From the NCBI GenBank assembly GCA_013306675.1, contig JABLUY010000010.1, forward strand, positions 62,001 to 126,000: DNA of 64,000 nt. Reading direction: 5' to 3'. The notes under the pieces are model-generated. The model searched no databases and was not told the DNA's origin. It saw only the letters and a program-made list of their open reading frames with translations. This stretch comes from Thraustochytrium sp. TN22 (lineage: Eukaryota; Sar; Bigyra; Thraustochytrida; Thraustochytriidae). Positions 35,630 to 45,614 of the stretch are shown in pieces. Position numbers and translations under genes: made by a program. Positions within the stretch are counted from its first letter, which is position 1. Each line of letters opens with the position of its first letter.

Positions 35630-38600
35630 CTAAAGCAGCTCGTCCTCGTCGACCACGTCAGAGGAGCCGTAGCGAGCCGGAGGAGGGGGCGGCGGCGGCG
35701 GAGGGATGGGCACGCCGTCGAGGGAGCTGCGCTGGGACGATGCCGAGGCGCGGTGCGACGCCGAGGCGCGCTTGGGCGGCGGAGGCGGCGGGCCGTCAAG
35801 CGGCGGCGTGGCGCGACGCTGCGGCGGCGGGGGCGGCGGCGGCGGCGGGCCGCCCGCGTCGCGGTCCGAGGCCCCACTCTGGGTGGAGCGCGTCGAGCCT
35901 CGCTTCTTGGGCGGCGGCGGCGGCGGCGGGGCCCCGTCCGCAGCCTTGGGCGGCGGCGCAGGCGGGCCGCTGCGTCCCGGTGGCATGGGCGGAGGGCCGC
36001 CCTGCGCAGCGTGCCTGGGCGGCGGCGGCGGCATCCCCCCTGCTGAGAACTGGGACTGGGACGGAGGCTGGGGCGGCTGCTGCGGCGGCTGCCTGGGCGG
36101 GGCGGACGCCGGGGCCGAGCCACCGTAGCCGCCAGCGTCGGCATCAGCGTCGGCGTCGCCGTACTGGTCAGCACCCTCGTTGCGCCAGTCCGGGACGCGC
36201 TGGTCGGGCTCGACCGGGCCCTTGAAGGCCTCCTTGGGCAGGGTGATTTGCGCGCGAGGCCCATCGAACCAAACGTCAGTGTTGCCCGGGGCGCGCTGCG
36301 CGGCGACCTCCGGCACGGAGGGTGCAGCGCGGAGCGGACCGCAGAGCAGCGTGCAGTGAAGGATCTTGACGTGGCGCGAGCGGCCCTCGCGACGCAGAAA
36401 GTACTCGAGGTAGTTCTCGAGCTGCGAAGAGGGCGGGAAGGAGGCGAGGAGCATGGCGAGCAGGTTCCAGCCGCGCGCCTCGCTCTCATCGCGCGGGTTC
36501 TCAGTGACCTGCTTCATGACTTGGCAGAGCATCTCGTCGACCAGGTCCGGCACGGTGAGGCCGGTGTGGATGAGGTCGACGACCAGACTGTCCACGTTCT
36601 CGTAGATCTTGTCGCCCATGACGCCGAAGATGTTCTTGAACAGCAGGCAGGCGGTCTTGTGCATGGACTTGCCATCCGGGGTGACGGCGTTGGGCTCGAT
36701 CGTGGTCAGCGAGGTGTGGATCTTGCCAAAGGTGGGCGAGTGGAAGTGCAGCATGTGCACCTTGTACTTGCTAAAGGTGATGCCGAAGCGCTTGGCGAAC
36801 TCCTGCGGCGACTTGAGCTTGGGGAAGTGCTCCAGGGCGAAGTTGTCCGAGTTGTCCTGGGCGTCAAAGAGCAGGTCCTTGTGCGCGATCGAGACCGCCA
36901 CGGCGCGCCGGTAGTTCTCCAGGGCCACGGCGGCGTCGCGCTGGCGCAGCAGCTGGCGGTCGCGCGGCAGGCCAAGGAACTCGCGCAGGGCTGCGAGCTC
37001 CTCGATATCGAGACGGATCTCCTCGCAGCCCTCCACGATGACGCGGCACGGCTCGACCTCGAGGGCGTCCACGGCGCCGCGCGCCTCGCGCGTGAGGTTC
37101 TGCACCCAGCGGTAGAGCGTGCGCGCCTCGGCGACCGTGTCGTGGCCCACCATGCCAGCGGACTCGCCCCAGCCGCACTCGCTCTGCAGGACGAGGGCGT
37201 CGTAGAGCTGCTGCTCATTGACCGCCTGCAGCGCGGCCAGCAGCTTGGACCGCGTCTGGCGGATCTGCGGCAGCAGGTAGTCGGCCTCGGCCACCACGCC
37301 GCGCACATCCGCGTCGGCGTGCGAGGCGAGGCCCAGCGCGTGCGCTTGCTCCAGGGCCGGCGCCAGCGGCTCGTCGTTGACCGCCTGGATACCCTCGGTC
37401 AGCTTGCGCACGATGGCGTCCACCTGAGCCCGCAGCGCCAGCTCGCCGCTGATGAGCGCGAGCTGGCCCTCCGGCAGCGCGAAGAGCGTGTTCTCGCCCG
37501 CCAGCACCGTCTGGCCCTCGCCCACAAGCCGCTCCACCGCCTCCCACTCCGGGTCGTCCGCGTGCTGCGCCGTCTCCATGGCATTCACCACTGCAGCGTA
37601 CAGGCGGTGCGCCCAGTGCGCGCGCGTCACGGCGTCCGCGCCGTCCACGCTCTCGGGCGAGTGCGCCGCGAGGCGGTCCGCGGCGGCGCGCAGCGCGCCC
37701 AGGTTGGCCGACGTGGGCCCGACGTCGATGTTGTCGTTGCCGCCCGAGGGCGCGCCCACGGCGCAGGCGGCGGCCGCCGCAGCCGCGGCCTCGGCCAGCG
37801 CCACCTCCTCGCCGACGCGCGCCACCACGTCCTCGGCCTTGCGCGTCTGCTCGCGCAAGCGCGCGCCGGGGGCGCCCTGGGCGCCGCCCGGCAGGCGCGC
37901 CAGCAGGTCGCCCACGTGCCGCAGCGTCGTGCCGGCCTCCACGCGAGCCACCTCGCCCAAGGCCACGCCCAGCTCGCGCGATACCTCGCGGTGCACGGCG
38001 AAAGCCTCGGCGCGGTCGATGAGCTGCGTGGCCTCCGGGTTGCCCTTGAACGCGAGGCGATCGCGCTTCATATGCCGCTTCATCTCGGCCGCCACGCGAC
38101 TCGCCTCCTCGAAGAGACGGTCGTCAAAGGCCGCGTCGCCATCGCGCGTGCGGCCCACCAGGTCGGCGATCTTGGGCGCCAGCGAGGTCTCGAGGCGCAG
38201 CACCTCCTTGACCGCCTCCGCGTCGTAGGCCTCCTTGATCTTGAAGAAGAGCCCGGCCGCCGCCGCCAGCGCCGCGTCCAGGTCCGCGCCGCGGCGCGCG
38301 TCGATCGCCTTTTGCAGGCGGCCGCGCGCCGAGCGCAGCTCCGGCACATGCGTGCGCACGTAGGCGCCGCGCATGATCTTCTGCACCTCGGCGGCCGCGC
38401 GGTTGAGCACGCCCAGGCGCTGGATCTCCAGCGCGCGGTGCTGCTCCGCACGGTACAACACCATGGTCTTGCCCAGATGGCAGTCCTTGGCCGCCGGCAC
38501 GGCGCGCGCCACCATGGCATCCAGCAGCGTCTCGGCCACCTTGCGGAAGTTGCGCGCCTTGCGCGCCGCCTGCCAATCGGCACGCGGCACCGCCAGCGGC

Positions 38601-41572
38601 TCCACGCAGCGGTACATGGCAAAGAAGCCCTCGTGCGTCTTGCGGAACGGGTAGCCACGCTTGCGGATCGCCACCGCCTCGAAGACGCCGGCGAACCGCA
38701 GCTGCTCCAGGCACGAGGGCGCGTCGAAGATGCCGGGCCGCTTGAGCGCGTTGGGCTTGACGCACCGAATGTACCGCGGGAAGGTGGCGTTCGTGCGGTC
38801 CTCGAGCTGCGACAGCTGCTTCATGAAGGTCGAGGCCTGCGTCTTGGTCCCCGAGTACCCGGACGACCCCTTGCTGAAGATGGTGCGCACCACCTCCAGG
38901 CGGCTCTCCTCCATGGTCGTCTCCAGGTTCTCGTACAGCTTGTCCGCGTTCTTGTACACGAAGCCCACCGTCTCGTACTCCACGACGCCGGCGTAGTGGA
39001 AGACCTGGAATGCCGTGCGCGACTTGCAGCGGTCCGAAAACAGCGAGCGCTTGGTCGTGTGTCGCGACACCACCGCCTGCAGGAACTTCTCATCCGACCC
39101 GTTGATTGCCGTCTGCTCGTCGAGCAGCTGGTACACGCCGTCATGCACCGAGGGCGCGCCGGCAGCCGGCAGGCCCAAAAAGGTGAGCAGCGGCTGCGAG
39201 TCGTGGAACTCGATCTTATCAAATGGCACGCCCTCGTCCACGTAGGTCTGCTCCTCCAGCGTAAAGGTGTGACGGTTGAACATCTGCTGCAGCTTCTCGT
39301 TCGCGAAGTTGATGCAGAGCTGCTCGAACGAGTTCATCTCGAAGATCTCAAAGCCGAAGATATCCAGCAGCCCGATGAAACTCGTGCCGCTCTCCGCCTT
39401 GGAGGCCGCCTTGAGGTTGCGGTTGCTGCGCGACCGCACCGCGACGTTCTTGCTCACGAGCATCGCCTGGTTGATGCGCCGGATGATGTACTCGAAGAGC
39501 CGGTTGTACAGGTGGCGGGCCAGCGCGTTGCGCGCGTCCTCCGCCATCTTGGTGTTGAACGCGCGCTTCAGCAGACCGTCGCGTTGCTGCGACACGTGCA
39601 TCGTGAGCGCCGCCGACAGCTTCTCCGCGTCCACGCCGAGCAGCTCGCACGCCGCGCGCAGGTTGCTCGCCGACCCGCCCGCCACCTTGGACCCGGTGCT
39701 GCCGTGCTCCTCGAAGTCCACGTTGCCCAGGTGCAGGATGGCCGCCACGTAGCGGAAGAGCCCGTCCTGCTCCTCGTCCGAGAACCCCATCTCGCTCAGC
39801 GCCTGATGCATCTTGGCGCACTCCTTGGCGTCCTCGTGATGCTCCACCTCCACCGGATCGCTCGGCAGGTAGTTGAACCGCGTCGCGTCGTCCACCTTGT
39901 ACCGCTTCCGCACGTCTGCGCCAAACTGGCTCGTCAGGTAGTGGAAGATGTGGAAGTTGCGCTCACCAGGCGCCTGGTGGACGACGCGGCTCTTCTCCAG
40001 CAGGTAGTTCACCGTGTGCGCGCCCACGATCTTGCTCGAGCCGCTCTCCGTGTCAAAGTGGATCTCCATGAAGCGGCCGAAACGGGACGAGTTGTCGTTG
40101 CGAACCGTCTTGGCGTTGCCAAAGGCCTCCAGGATCGGGTTCGCCGCCAGCACCTTTTGCTCGATGTTGTTGTCGGACCCAGCCACCTCCGAGAGGAACT
40201 CCAGGCACACCTTGACCGTGACCGTCTTGCCGGCGCCGCTCTCGCCGCTAATGAGCAGGCTCTGGTCCTTCTTGTCGTCCATCATGGCGCGGTACGCGCT
40301 GTTGATGACGGCGTACGGGTGCGGCGGCAGGTCCATGGCCTCGCGCCCGGTCTCGGCGTACCGGTGCATCACGGTGGGCGCGAAGAGATCCGTCTGCTTG
40401 AACGGGTTCACCGCCACCAGGATGTCGCCCACGCTCGTGTAGATCTTGTCCACCGCGTACCGCCGGCGCAGCAGGTCGATGATGGCCGGCTCGTGCACGT
40501 CGTCCAGCTGCACCAGATCGTTCGTCAGGCTCGTCAGCGTCTGCGTCGAGGCCACCTCGGGGCCGATCTCCTTCTTGGTCACGCGCCGCCGCTCCTGGAA
40601 CTCCATCGTCTCGTCCTCCACGGCCTGCGGCCGCTCCGCCACGATCAGTTCCGCGGGCCCGCGCCGGTCCAGGATCTTGGCCGGGATCCACGCCAGCGTC
40701 TCGTGAGACACCCACACGAAGTCGCCCGACAGCGCCTCGCTCTCGGCCGCCGACAGCAGCGCCGATGGCTTGTCCCAGGTCGTCTCGCCCGTCTTGCGGT
40801 TCACGTAGTACGGCTCGCCCTCTGCGTAGTACGTGTCCCACTCCTCGAACGGGTCCTTGGGCGGCTCCAGGTCCCGCCGCTTCGGCTTGCGCGGCTCCGC
40901 CTGCACCACCTCCTCGTCCGCCGCGGGCTCGGCCTGGTCCTCGTCCGCCGTCTCGCCAGCCAGGCGGCGGGCGCGCTGCTCGCGGAACTTGGCGGCGGCG
41001 AACTTGCCCGACCCGCCCGACGACGTCCGCTGCAGGGCCGGCGCGCTCGCGGCCGCCTCGGGGCTCACGGCACGCGCCGGCACGGCGGCGGTGGTCGCCT
41101 GCGACGCTCGCGGCGCTGGCACCTGCGGCGCGCCGACGCCGTCCGCGACCGCGCGCCTGCGCGCCAGCATCTCCTGCAGGTCCTTGCCCGCGCCATTCTT
41201 GCTGCCGCTCGGCTGCGGCTTGGGCGGCACGGGGATCTCCTCGTGCTGCGCGCTCAGCCGGCCCCTCACGGGCGCCTGCGGCGGGCCCGCCGCGCTCTTG
41301 CCGGGCCTGGCCGCCGCCGCCGCCGCTGGCACGGGCGGCGCCGGCGGCCCTCGCGTCACGGGCGGCGGCGCGCCTCCGCGCGCCTCTGCCAGGTCAATCT
41401 TCGGCCGCCTCGGAATGGGCGGCGCGTCCGCGCTGGCCAGCCCCGCCGACGGCGGCGGCGGCGGCGCCGGGCCTCCCGCCGCCGCCGTCGACGACCCCTG
41501 CCTCGCGAACCTGCCCGTCTCCTTCTGCCTGTTCTTCAGCTCGCTCAGCATATTCGGCGAGAACTGCGACAT
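35630..41572 (-). CDS. Unconventional myosin with WW domain, MyTH4 tail and proline-rich ends
   Basis: 1980 residues in one uninterrupted frame. Residues 1-150 are Pro/Ala-rich with SH3/WW-ligand stretches. A WW domain is at about 241-270 (EEWDTYYAEGEPYYVN to TTWDKP). The motor starts near 345: P-loop GESGAGKT at 443-450, switch I NDNSSRFGRF, switch II DIFGFEIFEMNSFEQ, and the LEQLRFAGVFEA region. One IQ-like helix (AAAEVQKIMRGAYV) and a long Ala/Glu-rich helical neck/tail follow. A MyTH4 domain lies in the last third (HFPKLKSPQEFAKRFG onward, GWNLLAMLLASFPP). The C-terminal 250 residues have long polyproline runs (PPPPPPPKK), likely profilin or SH3 ligands. No FERM domain follows the MyTH4. 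It is an actin motor of a stramenopile-type class, probably acting at membranes or in actin assembly. Confidence 0.92.
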   Translation of the reverse strand: MSQFSPNMLSELKNRQKETGRFARQGSSTAAAGGPAPPPPPSAGLASADAPPIPRRPKIDLAEARGGAPPPVTRGPPAPPVPAAAAAARPGKSAAGPPQAPVRGRLSAQHEEIPVPPKPQPSGSKNGAGKDLQEMLARRRAVADGVGAPQVPAPRASQATTAAVPARAVSPEAAASAPALQRTSSGGSGKFAAAKFREQRARRLAGETADEDQAEPAADEEVVQAEPRKPKRRDLEPPKDPFEEWDTYYAEGEPYYVNRKTGETTWDKPSALLSAAESEALSGDFVWVSHETLAWIPAKILDRRGPAELIVAERPQAVEDETMEFQERRRVTKKEIGPEVASTQTLTSLTNDLVQLDDVHEPAIIDLLRRRYAVDKIYTSVGDILVAVNPFKQTDLFAPTVMHRYAETGREAMDLPPHPYAVINSAYRAMMDDKKDQSLLISGESGAGKTVTVKVCLEFLSEVAGSDNNIEQKVLAANPILEAFGNAKTVRNDNSSRFGRFMEIHFDTESGSSKIVGAHTVNYLLEKSRVVHQAPGERNFHIFHYLTSQFGADVRKRYKVDDATRFNYLPSDPVEVEHHEDAKECAKMHQALSEMGFSDEEQDGLFRYVAAILHLGNVDFEEHGSTGSKVAGGSASNLRAACELLGVDAEKLSAALTMHVSQQRDGLLKRAFNTKMAEDARNALARHLYNRLFEYIIRRINQAMLVSKNVAVRSRSNRNLKAASKAESGTSFIGLLDIFGFEIFEMNSFEQLCINFANEKLQQMFNRHTFTLEEQTYVDEGVPFDKIEFHDSQPLLTFLGLPAAGAPSVHDGVYQLLDEQTAINGSDEKFLQAVVSRHTTKRSLFSDRCKSRTAFQVFHYAGVVEYETVGFVYKNADKLYENLETTMEESRLEVVRTIFSKGSSGYSGTKTQASTFMKQLSQLEDRTNATFPRYIRCVKPNALKRPGIFDAPSCLEQLRFAGVFEAVAIRKRGYPFRKTHEGFFAMYRCVEPLAVPRADWQAARKARNFRKVAETLLDAMVARAVPAAKDCHLGKTMVLYRAEQHRALEIQRLGVLNRAAAEVQKIMRGAYVRTHVPELRSARGRLQKAIDARRGADLDAALAAAAGLFFKIKEAYDAEAVKEVLRLETSLAPKIADLVGRTRDGDAAFDDRLFEEASRVAAEMKRHMKRDRLAFKGNPEATQLIDRAEAFAVHREVSRELGVALGEVARVEAGTTLRHVGDLLARLPGGAQGAPGARLREQTRKAEDVVARVGEEVALAEAAAAAAAACAVGAPSGGNDNIDVGPTSANLGALRAAADRLAAHSPESVDGADAVTRAHWAHRLYAAVVNAMETAQHADDPEWEAVERLVGEGQTVLAGENTLFALPEGQLALISGELALRAQVDAIVRKLTEGIQAVNDEPLAPALEQAHALGLASHADADVRGVVAEADYLLPQIRQTRSKLLAALQAVNEQQLYDALVLQSECGWGESAGMVGHDTVAEARTLYRWVQNLTREARGAVDALEVEPCRVIVEGCEEIRLDIEELAALREFLGLPRDRQLLRQRDAAVALENYRRAVAVSIAHKDLLFDAQDNSDNFALEHFPKLKSPQEFAKRFGITFSKYKVHMLHFHSPTFGKIHTSLTTIEPNAVTPDGKSMHKTACLLFKNIFGVMGDKIYENVDSLVVDLIHTGLTVPDLVDEMLCQVMKQVTENPRDESEARGWNLLAMLLASFPPSSQLENYLEYFLRREGRSRHVKILHCTLLCGPLRAAPSVPEVAAQRAPGNTDVWFDGPRAQITLPKEAFKGPVEPDQRVPDWRNEGADQYGDADADADAGGYGGSAPASAPPRQPPQQPPQPPSQSQFSAGGMPPPPPRHAAQGGPPPMPPGRSGPPAPPPKAADGAPPPPPPPKKRGSTRSTQSGASDRDAGGPPPPPPPPPQRRATPPLDGPPPPPPKRASASHRASASSQRSSLDGVPIPPPPPPPPPARYGSSDVVDEDELL

Positions 41573-42253
41573 CCTCCTCCTCCTCCTCCTCCTCCTCCTC
41601 TCCCTCCTCGCGTCGCGCTCGCCGTCCCCCCGCGCAGGCCGGCCTCCTCGCCGTCGGGCTCGCGCTGCGCCTCGCCCCTCGCCGCGCCGGCCGCGTCCCG
41701 TCCCGCGCCGCGCCGCGCCGCCGCCGCGCCGCGCGGCAGCGCCGGCAGCGCCGCAGGCCGCCGCCGCCGCTCCGCCCGCCGCCGCGCCGCGCCGACCCGC
41801 TCTGCCGCCGCGGCGCGCGCGACGCCGCCGGCGCCAGGATCGATCCCTCGAGGCTGTCCGCCTCGGGCTCTATAGATAGATCATAGCAGCGACGAGCGAG
41901 CAGGCGCCGACCTGGCCGGCGGTTAGGCCGCTTTCGGCGCGCGGGCGGCGCGGCGGCGGCGCGGCGCGCGGGCGGCGGCGGCGCGGCGGCCGAGGCTGCG
42001 CGGAGCGCCGAGAGGAGCCGCGGCCGCAGGCGAGCCCGGTTTCGAGCGAGGAGACGGCAGCGATGCGACGCAGCGGATGGGCCTCGGGAGCTGGGACGAA
42101 TGGGACGCACGACAGCGAGGTGGGACAGCTCGAGATTGTGACGGCGGCCGCGGGAGGCGCTAACGATGGCCTGGCCGACAGGGAGGAGGACTAGCTACAC
42201 GTGGGGTTTCTGGACGGCTTTCGCCGGGGCTAATTAGTTGTACAAAGAAGGAA
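41573..42253. other. Upstream region of the myosin gene
   Basis: 681 bp between two minus-strand genes. A CTC-repeat at 41574-41600 (GAG on the coding strand) directly precedes the myosin ATG, and a TATAGATAGATCATAG stretch lies at about 41870-41886. Most of it is extremely GC-rich. It also contains the 3' end of the convergently transcribed part for the gene at 42254. No gene is seen. Confidence 0.5.
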
Positions 42254-45094
42254 TCATGCCCGGTCTGGGGCGGCGGCCGCAGCGGCGGCGGCGAGGGCGG
42301 CGGTGTCGTCGCCGACGGCGTCTTCGAGCGCGCTGGAGGCGCTGGGGTGCCCGGCGAGGGCAGCCTGCAACTGAGCTTCCAAAGCGATGTTGGCGGACTT
42401 GAGGGCGCTGACCCGCTCGATTTCGGTGGTCATGGACTCCAGGAGCTCGTCGGAGTGAGCGGCGGCGGACTCGCGCTCGCGCTCCAGGTCGGCGACGTGG
42501 TCCTGGGCCTCGTCGAGGCGAGCGCGCAATGAGGCGATGTGCTTGGTGGCGGCCTGGGTCTCGGCACGCGCGGCGTCGCGCTCCTTCTCGGCGCTGCGGA
42601 TCTGCGCCTTGGACTCCTGAAGCTCCATGGTCAGACTGAGCACCTCGGTGCGAAGCTCCTCCTCGATGCCCTCGAGGCGCTCCACCTCGCGCAGGAGCTC
42701 GGCCTTGGTGTCCACCTCAGCCTTGGCCGCGCGCAGTGCCTCAGCATTGGCGGCCAGCTCCTGCTCGCAGGCAGCGAGGCGCGCGCGGCAAGTGGCGCGG
42801 TGCTCCACGCAGGCAACCACGGCGTCGCGCACGGCGGGGCAGTCCTTCGCGTCGGCGTACTCAACCTCCAGCGCCCGCGCCATCTCGGAGACCTCGCTCC
42901 GGAAGACGCACTCGGTGCTCTGATGCTCTCTCACGGCCTCGCGCAGCGCCGTGCGCTCCGCAATGAGCGTCTGCGCCCGGGCCTCGGCCTCGGCCGCCGC
43001 CGCCGCCTGCTGGCGCGCCGTGGACGCTTGCAAAGCGTCCATGTCAGCGCGCAGCTGGGTGATTTGGCCACGCAGCTGGGCAGACTCCTGGCTCGCGCGC
43101 TGAGCGCGGTCCTGCGCATTGGCGCGCTCCACCGTGAGTTTGTTCTCCAAGGCGCTGATGCGCTTGCGCGCCTCGGCGGCCGCCTCGGCGCGCTCGTTGA
43201 GCGTGCGGTTTGCGCGGGCCAGCGAGTCCGCCGAGGTAGCCAGCTCGAGCGTCTTCTTGCGCAGCGCCTCCTCCGCCTTGAGACGCAGCTTCGTCTCGTC
43301 CTCGAAGCGCGAGGCGAGGGAGTCCAGCTCCGCGCCCACGCTCGTGGCCGAGGCCGCCGACCGCTCCACCTCGGCGCGGTACTCCTGATTCAGGCCCTGC
43401 GTTCGCGAGAGCTTGCCTTCCAGGGCGTGCACGCGCTCGCGCAGGTTAGCACGCTCCGCATCGGCACGCTGAAAGTCAGACTCCACGACCGCGTACGCCT
43501 CGGCGACGCGCGCCAGCTCTTCGCACGCCTTGCCGTGTTCGCGCACCTCCGTGTCCAGCTCGTACCGCACGTCCTGGAAACGTTTCTCGCCCTCGCCCAG
43601 CAGCCGCTGCAGCCGGCTGCGCTCGAAGCGAAGTTCGCGGGTCAGCTTCTCGCGCTCACTATCTTTGGCTTGCCGCGCCTCCGCCTCGCTCTGCAGCTCC
43701 GCCAGCCGCGCGCCTAGCGCCGTGCTTTCGGCCGTCTTGACCTCCAGCCGCCCGATGGTCTCCTGAAGCGCCTTCTTGACCTCCAGCAGGCTCGCGTCGT
43801 GCCGCTGCGCCTGCTGGCGAAGGTTGTCCACCTGCTGACACGCCTGCTGTCGCTGCGTCTGAGCCTCCTGCACGCGACGCTCCGCGAGCAGCGTCTCCTC
43901 CTTGGCCTGGTGGATCAAGGCCTCCGCCTTGGTTCGCTCCAGCGCCTCCGCTTGCACCCGCTGCGTCAAGTCTACGATCTTCTGCCTGCTCCTGTCCAGT
44001 TCTCTCGCGGTCTCCGCGTGTCGTGCGGTTTCCTCCTCGCCCGCCAGCCGCGCAAGCTGCAGCTCCTCGCGCGTCTCCTGCACGCTCCCCTGCAGTTGCA
44101 CCACGCGGCCCTCGGCGGCCGCCACGCGCGCCTCGCTCGCCGCGAGCTGGCGCCGGGCCTCCTCCGCAGCCTCCTCCCACTCGGCGCGCGCCGCTTCGAA
44201 TCCCTTGCGCAGCGCCGCCACCTCGTTCACGTGCTGCCGCTCCAGCGCTGCCACGCCCTCGTCGCTGTTCTCGCGGTCGCTCAGCTCCAGCAGCCGCGAG
44301 TATGTGCGCCAAATCTTGCCCACCAGCTCGGGCCGCGCCACCGAGCTCTGTTTCACAATATCCGTCACACACTGGTGGAAGCCGATGCTGTACACGTACA
44401 TGGCGCGGTACATGCGGTCGATCTCGCCGCGGCTCAGGCCCTGTTTCTCCAGTGTCGCGCGGTCTAGTCCGCTCTTGCGCAGGTACTGCCGCGCCTTGGC
44501 GTTGATCGACGTTGCGTCCTCGCTCGCTGCCGCTGTTGCGGCGCGTGTCTCGCTGCTCAGCATCTGATCCAACCACACCTCGCTGACCGCCGCGCGCTCC
44601 GCCTTGCTCAACAGGCCTTTCTCCTTGCCGCTGCCGCGCCGCCCGCTCTCGCGGCCGCCCAGATCCACGTTGTTACGTTCGCCCTCGTCATTGTTGCTGC
44701 CATTGCGCTTGCGGAGGATGTCCTGCTGTAGCTTCGAGGACACGATTGGCGTCCTCCCGGCCTCCACGCGCGGGCAGGTGTCCTCGGCGGCGCGCGTCTC
44801 GCTCGAGTCCTTGTGCGGCAGCGCCTTGTCGACGCCGCTCGGACCTTGCTGACGCGCGCGGTATCGCGTGCGTGGCGACCCTGCGGGCGGCAGCGCCCGT
44901 CGCTGGCGCTGCCTCTGCGCATCATTTGCCGCCGTCGACGTCGGCCGCGCGGCCTTTCTGGTGCCGCTGCCAGGCAGGATCGAAGCCGCCTCAGAGGTTG
45001 CCGCCTCACGTGTCGCCGTCGCCGATGACGGCAGCACGGACAGCTTGGGCGTCTCTACGCGCCGCACCGTCACGCGCGAGCCGCCTTCAACCAT
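42254..45094 (-). CDS. Long coiled-coil protein with conserved N-terminal helical module
   Basis: 946 residues from the first ATG (45094); the frame beyond it has no ATG. A disordered, basic N-terminus of about 175 residues is followed by a compact module. This runs from SKAERAAVSEVWLDQML through LSRGEIDRMYRAMYVYSIGFHQ to KIWRTYSRLLEL. From there to near the C-terminus the sequence is a nearly continuous coiled coil rich in Glu, Arg, Ala and Leu (about 600 residues), ending in an Ala-rich tail. The YRAMYVYSIGF module recalls those of centrosomal or axonemal coiled-coil proteins, but no family is named with confidence. It is divergent from another long coiled-coil gene at 45615, with 520 bp between the starts. 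Confidence 0.75.
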   Translation of the reverse strand: MVEGGSRVTVRRVETPKLSVLPSSATATREAATSEAASILPGSGTRKAARPTSTAANDAQRQRQRRALPPAGSPRTRYRARQQGPSGVDKALPHKDSSETRAAEDTCPRVEAGRTPIVSSKLQQDILRKRNGSNNDEGERNNVDLGGRESGRRGSGKEKGLLSKAERAAVSEVWLDQMLSSETRAATAAASEDATSINAKARQYLRKSGLDRATLEKQGLSRGEIDRMYRAMYVYSIGFHQCVTDIVKQSSVARPELVGKIWRTYSRLLELSDRENSDEGVAALERQHVNEVAALRKGFEAARAEWEEAAEEARRQLAASEARVAAAEGRVVQLQGSVQETREELQLARLAGEEETARHAETARELDRSRQKIVDLTQRVQAEALERTKAEALIHQAKEETLLAERRVQEAQTQRQQACQQVDNLRQQAQRHDASLLEVKKALQETIGRLEVKTAESTALGARLAELQSEAEARQAKDSEREKLTRELRFERSRLQRLLGEGEKRFQDVRYELDTEVREHGKACEELARVAEAYAVVESDFQRADAERANLRERVHALEGKLSRTQGLNQEYRAEVERSAASATSVGAELDSLASRFEDETKLRLKAEEALRKKTLELATSADSLARANRTLNERAEAAAEARKRISALENKLTVERANAQDRAQRASQESAQLRGQITQLRADMDALQASTARQQAAAAAEAEARAQTLIAERTALREAVREHQSTECVFRSEVSEMARALEVEYADAKDCPAVRDAVVACVEHRATCRARLAACEQELAANAEALRAAKAEVDTKAELLREVERLEGIEEELRTEVLSLTMELQESKAQIRSAEKERDAARAETQAATKHIASLRARLDEAQDHVADLERERESAAAHSDELLESMTTEIERVSALKSANIALEAQLQAALAGHPSASSALEDAVGDDTAALAAAAAAAAPDRA

Positions 45095-45614
45095 GGCTGT
45101 GCCTCCCGGCGGGCAGCGAGGGGAGCAGGTCGCTATGCTCGGCCGACGCGCAGAGCCGCCGAGGCCGCCGACCCCGCCTCGAACCACTCCGCTCTCTTTT
45201 TTCTCCTTTTCTTCACCTTTCGCTCTCTTTCTCTATCTCTTTCCCTCTCTCTCTCTTTCTCTTTCGGTCTCTTGACCGCGAGCGCGACCCCGCGCGCCCC
45301 ACAGGCCCGAGCAGAGCGCCAGAGAACCCAAGGGGACAATCGTGTCCAGTCCCGGCGCGCACCGAGGTACGCGGACGCCTTCGCCGAGCATCGCGCGCGT
45401 GGCGAACGGCTAGGAGGTCCGAGTCACGAGTCACGTGCCTGCCTTCAAGTCTCGACTCGAGCGAGCGCGGCAGCCAGGAGAAAGGACTTGGCGGCGGCGC
45501 TGCGCGCGCGCGCGGCGAGCTGCTGCTGCTGCTGCTAGCGGTGGCGGCGGCGGCGGCGGCGGCGGCTGCGGGCAGCAGCAGAATCGGCCTCGCTTGCGCT
45601 CTAGCTAGGACAGG
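45095..45614. promoter_or_regulatory. Bidirectional promoter of the two coiled-coil genes
   Basis: 520 bp between divergent ATGs. It holds a CT-rich tract at about 45189-45275, GC-rich DNA, a CTG/GCG triplet run at 45523-45572, and GCTCTAGCTAGG ending six bases before the ATG at 45615. No TATA box is obvious. Confidence 0.5.

Noticed and set aside
36248-41875. 1875-codon plus-strand frame opposite the myosin
   Set aside because: Antisense shadow of the myosin coding sequence; the minus strand has the full set of motor, WW and MyTH4 motifs.
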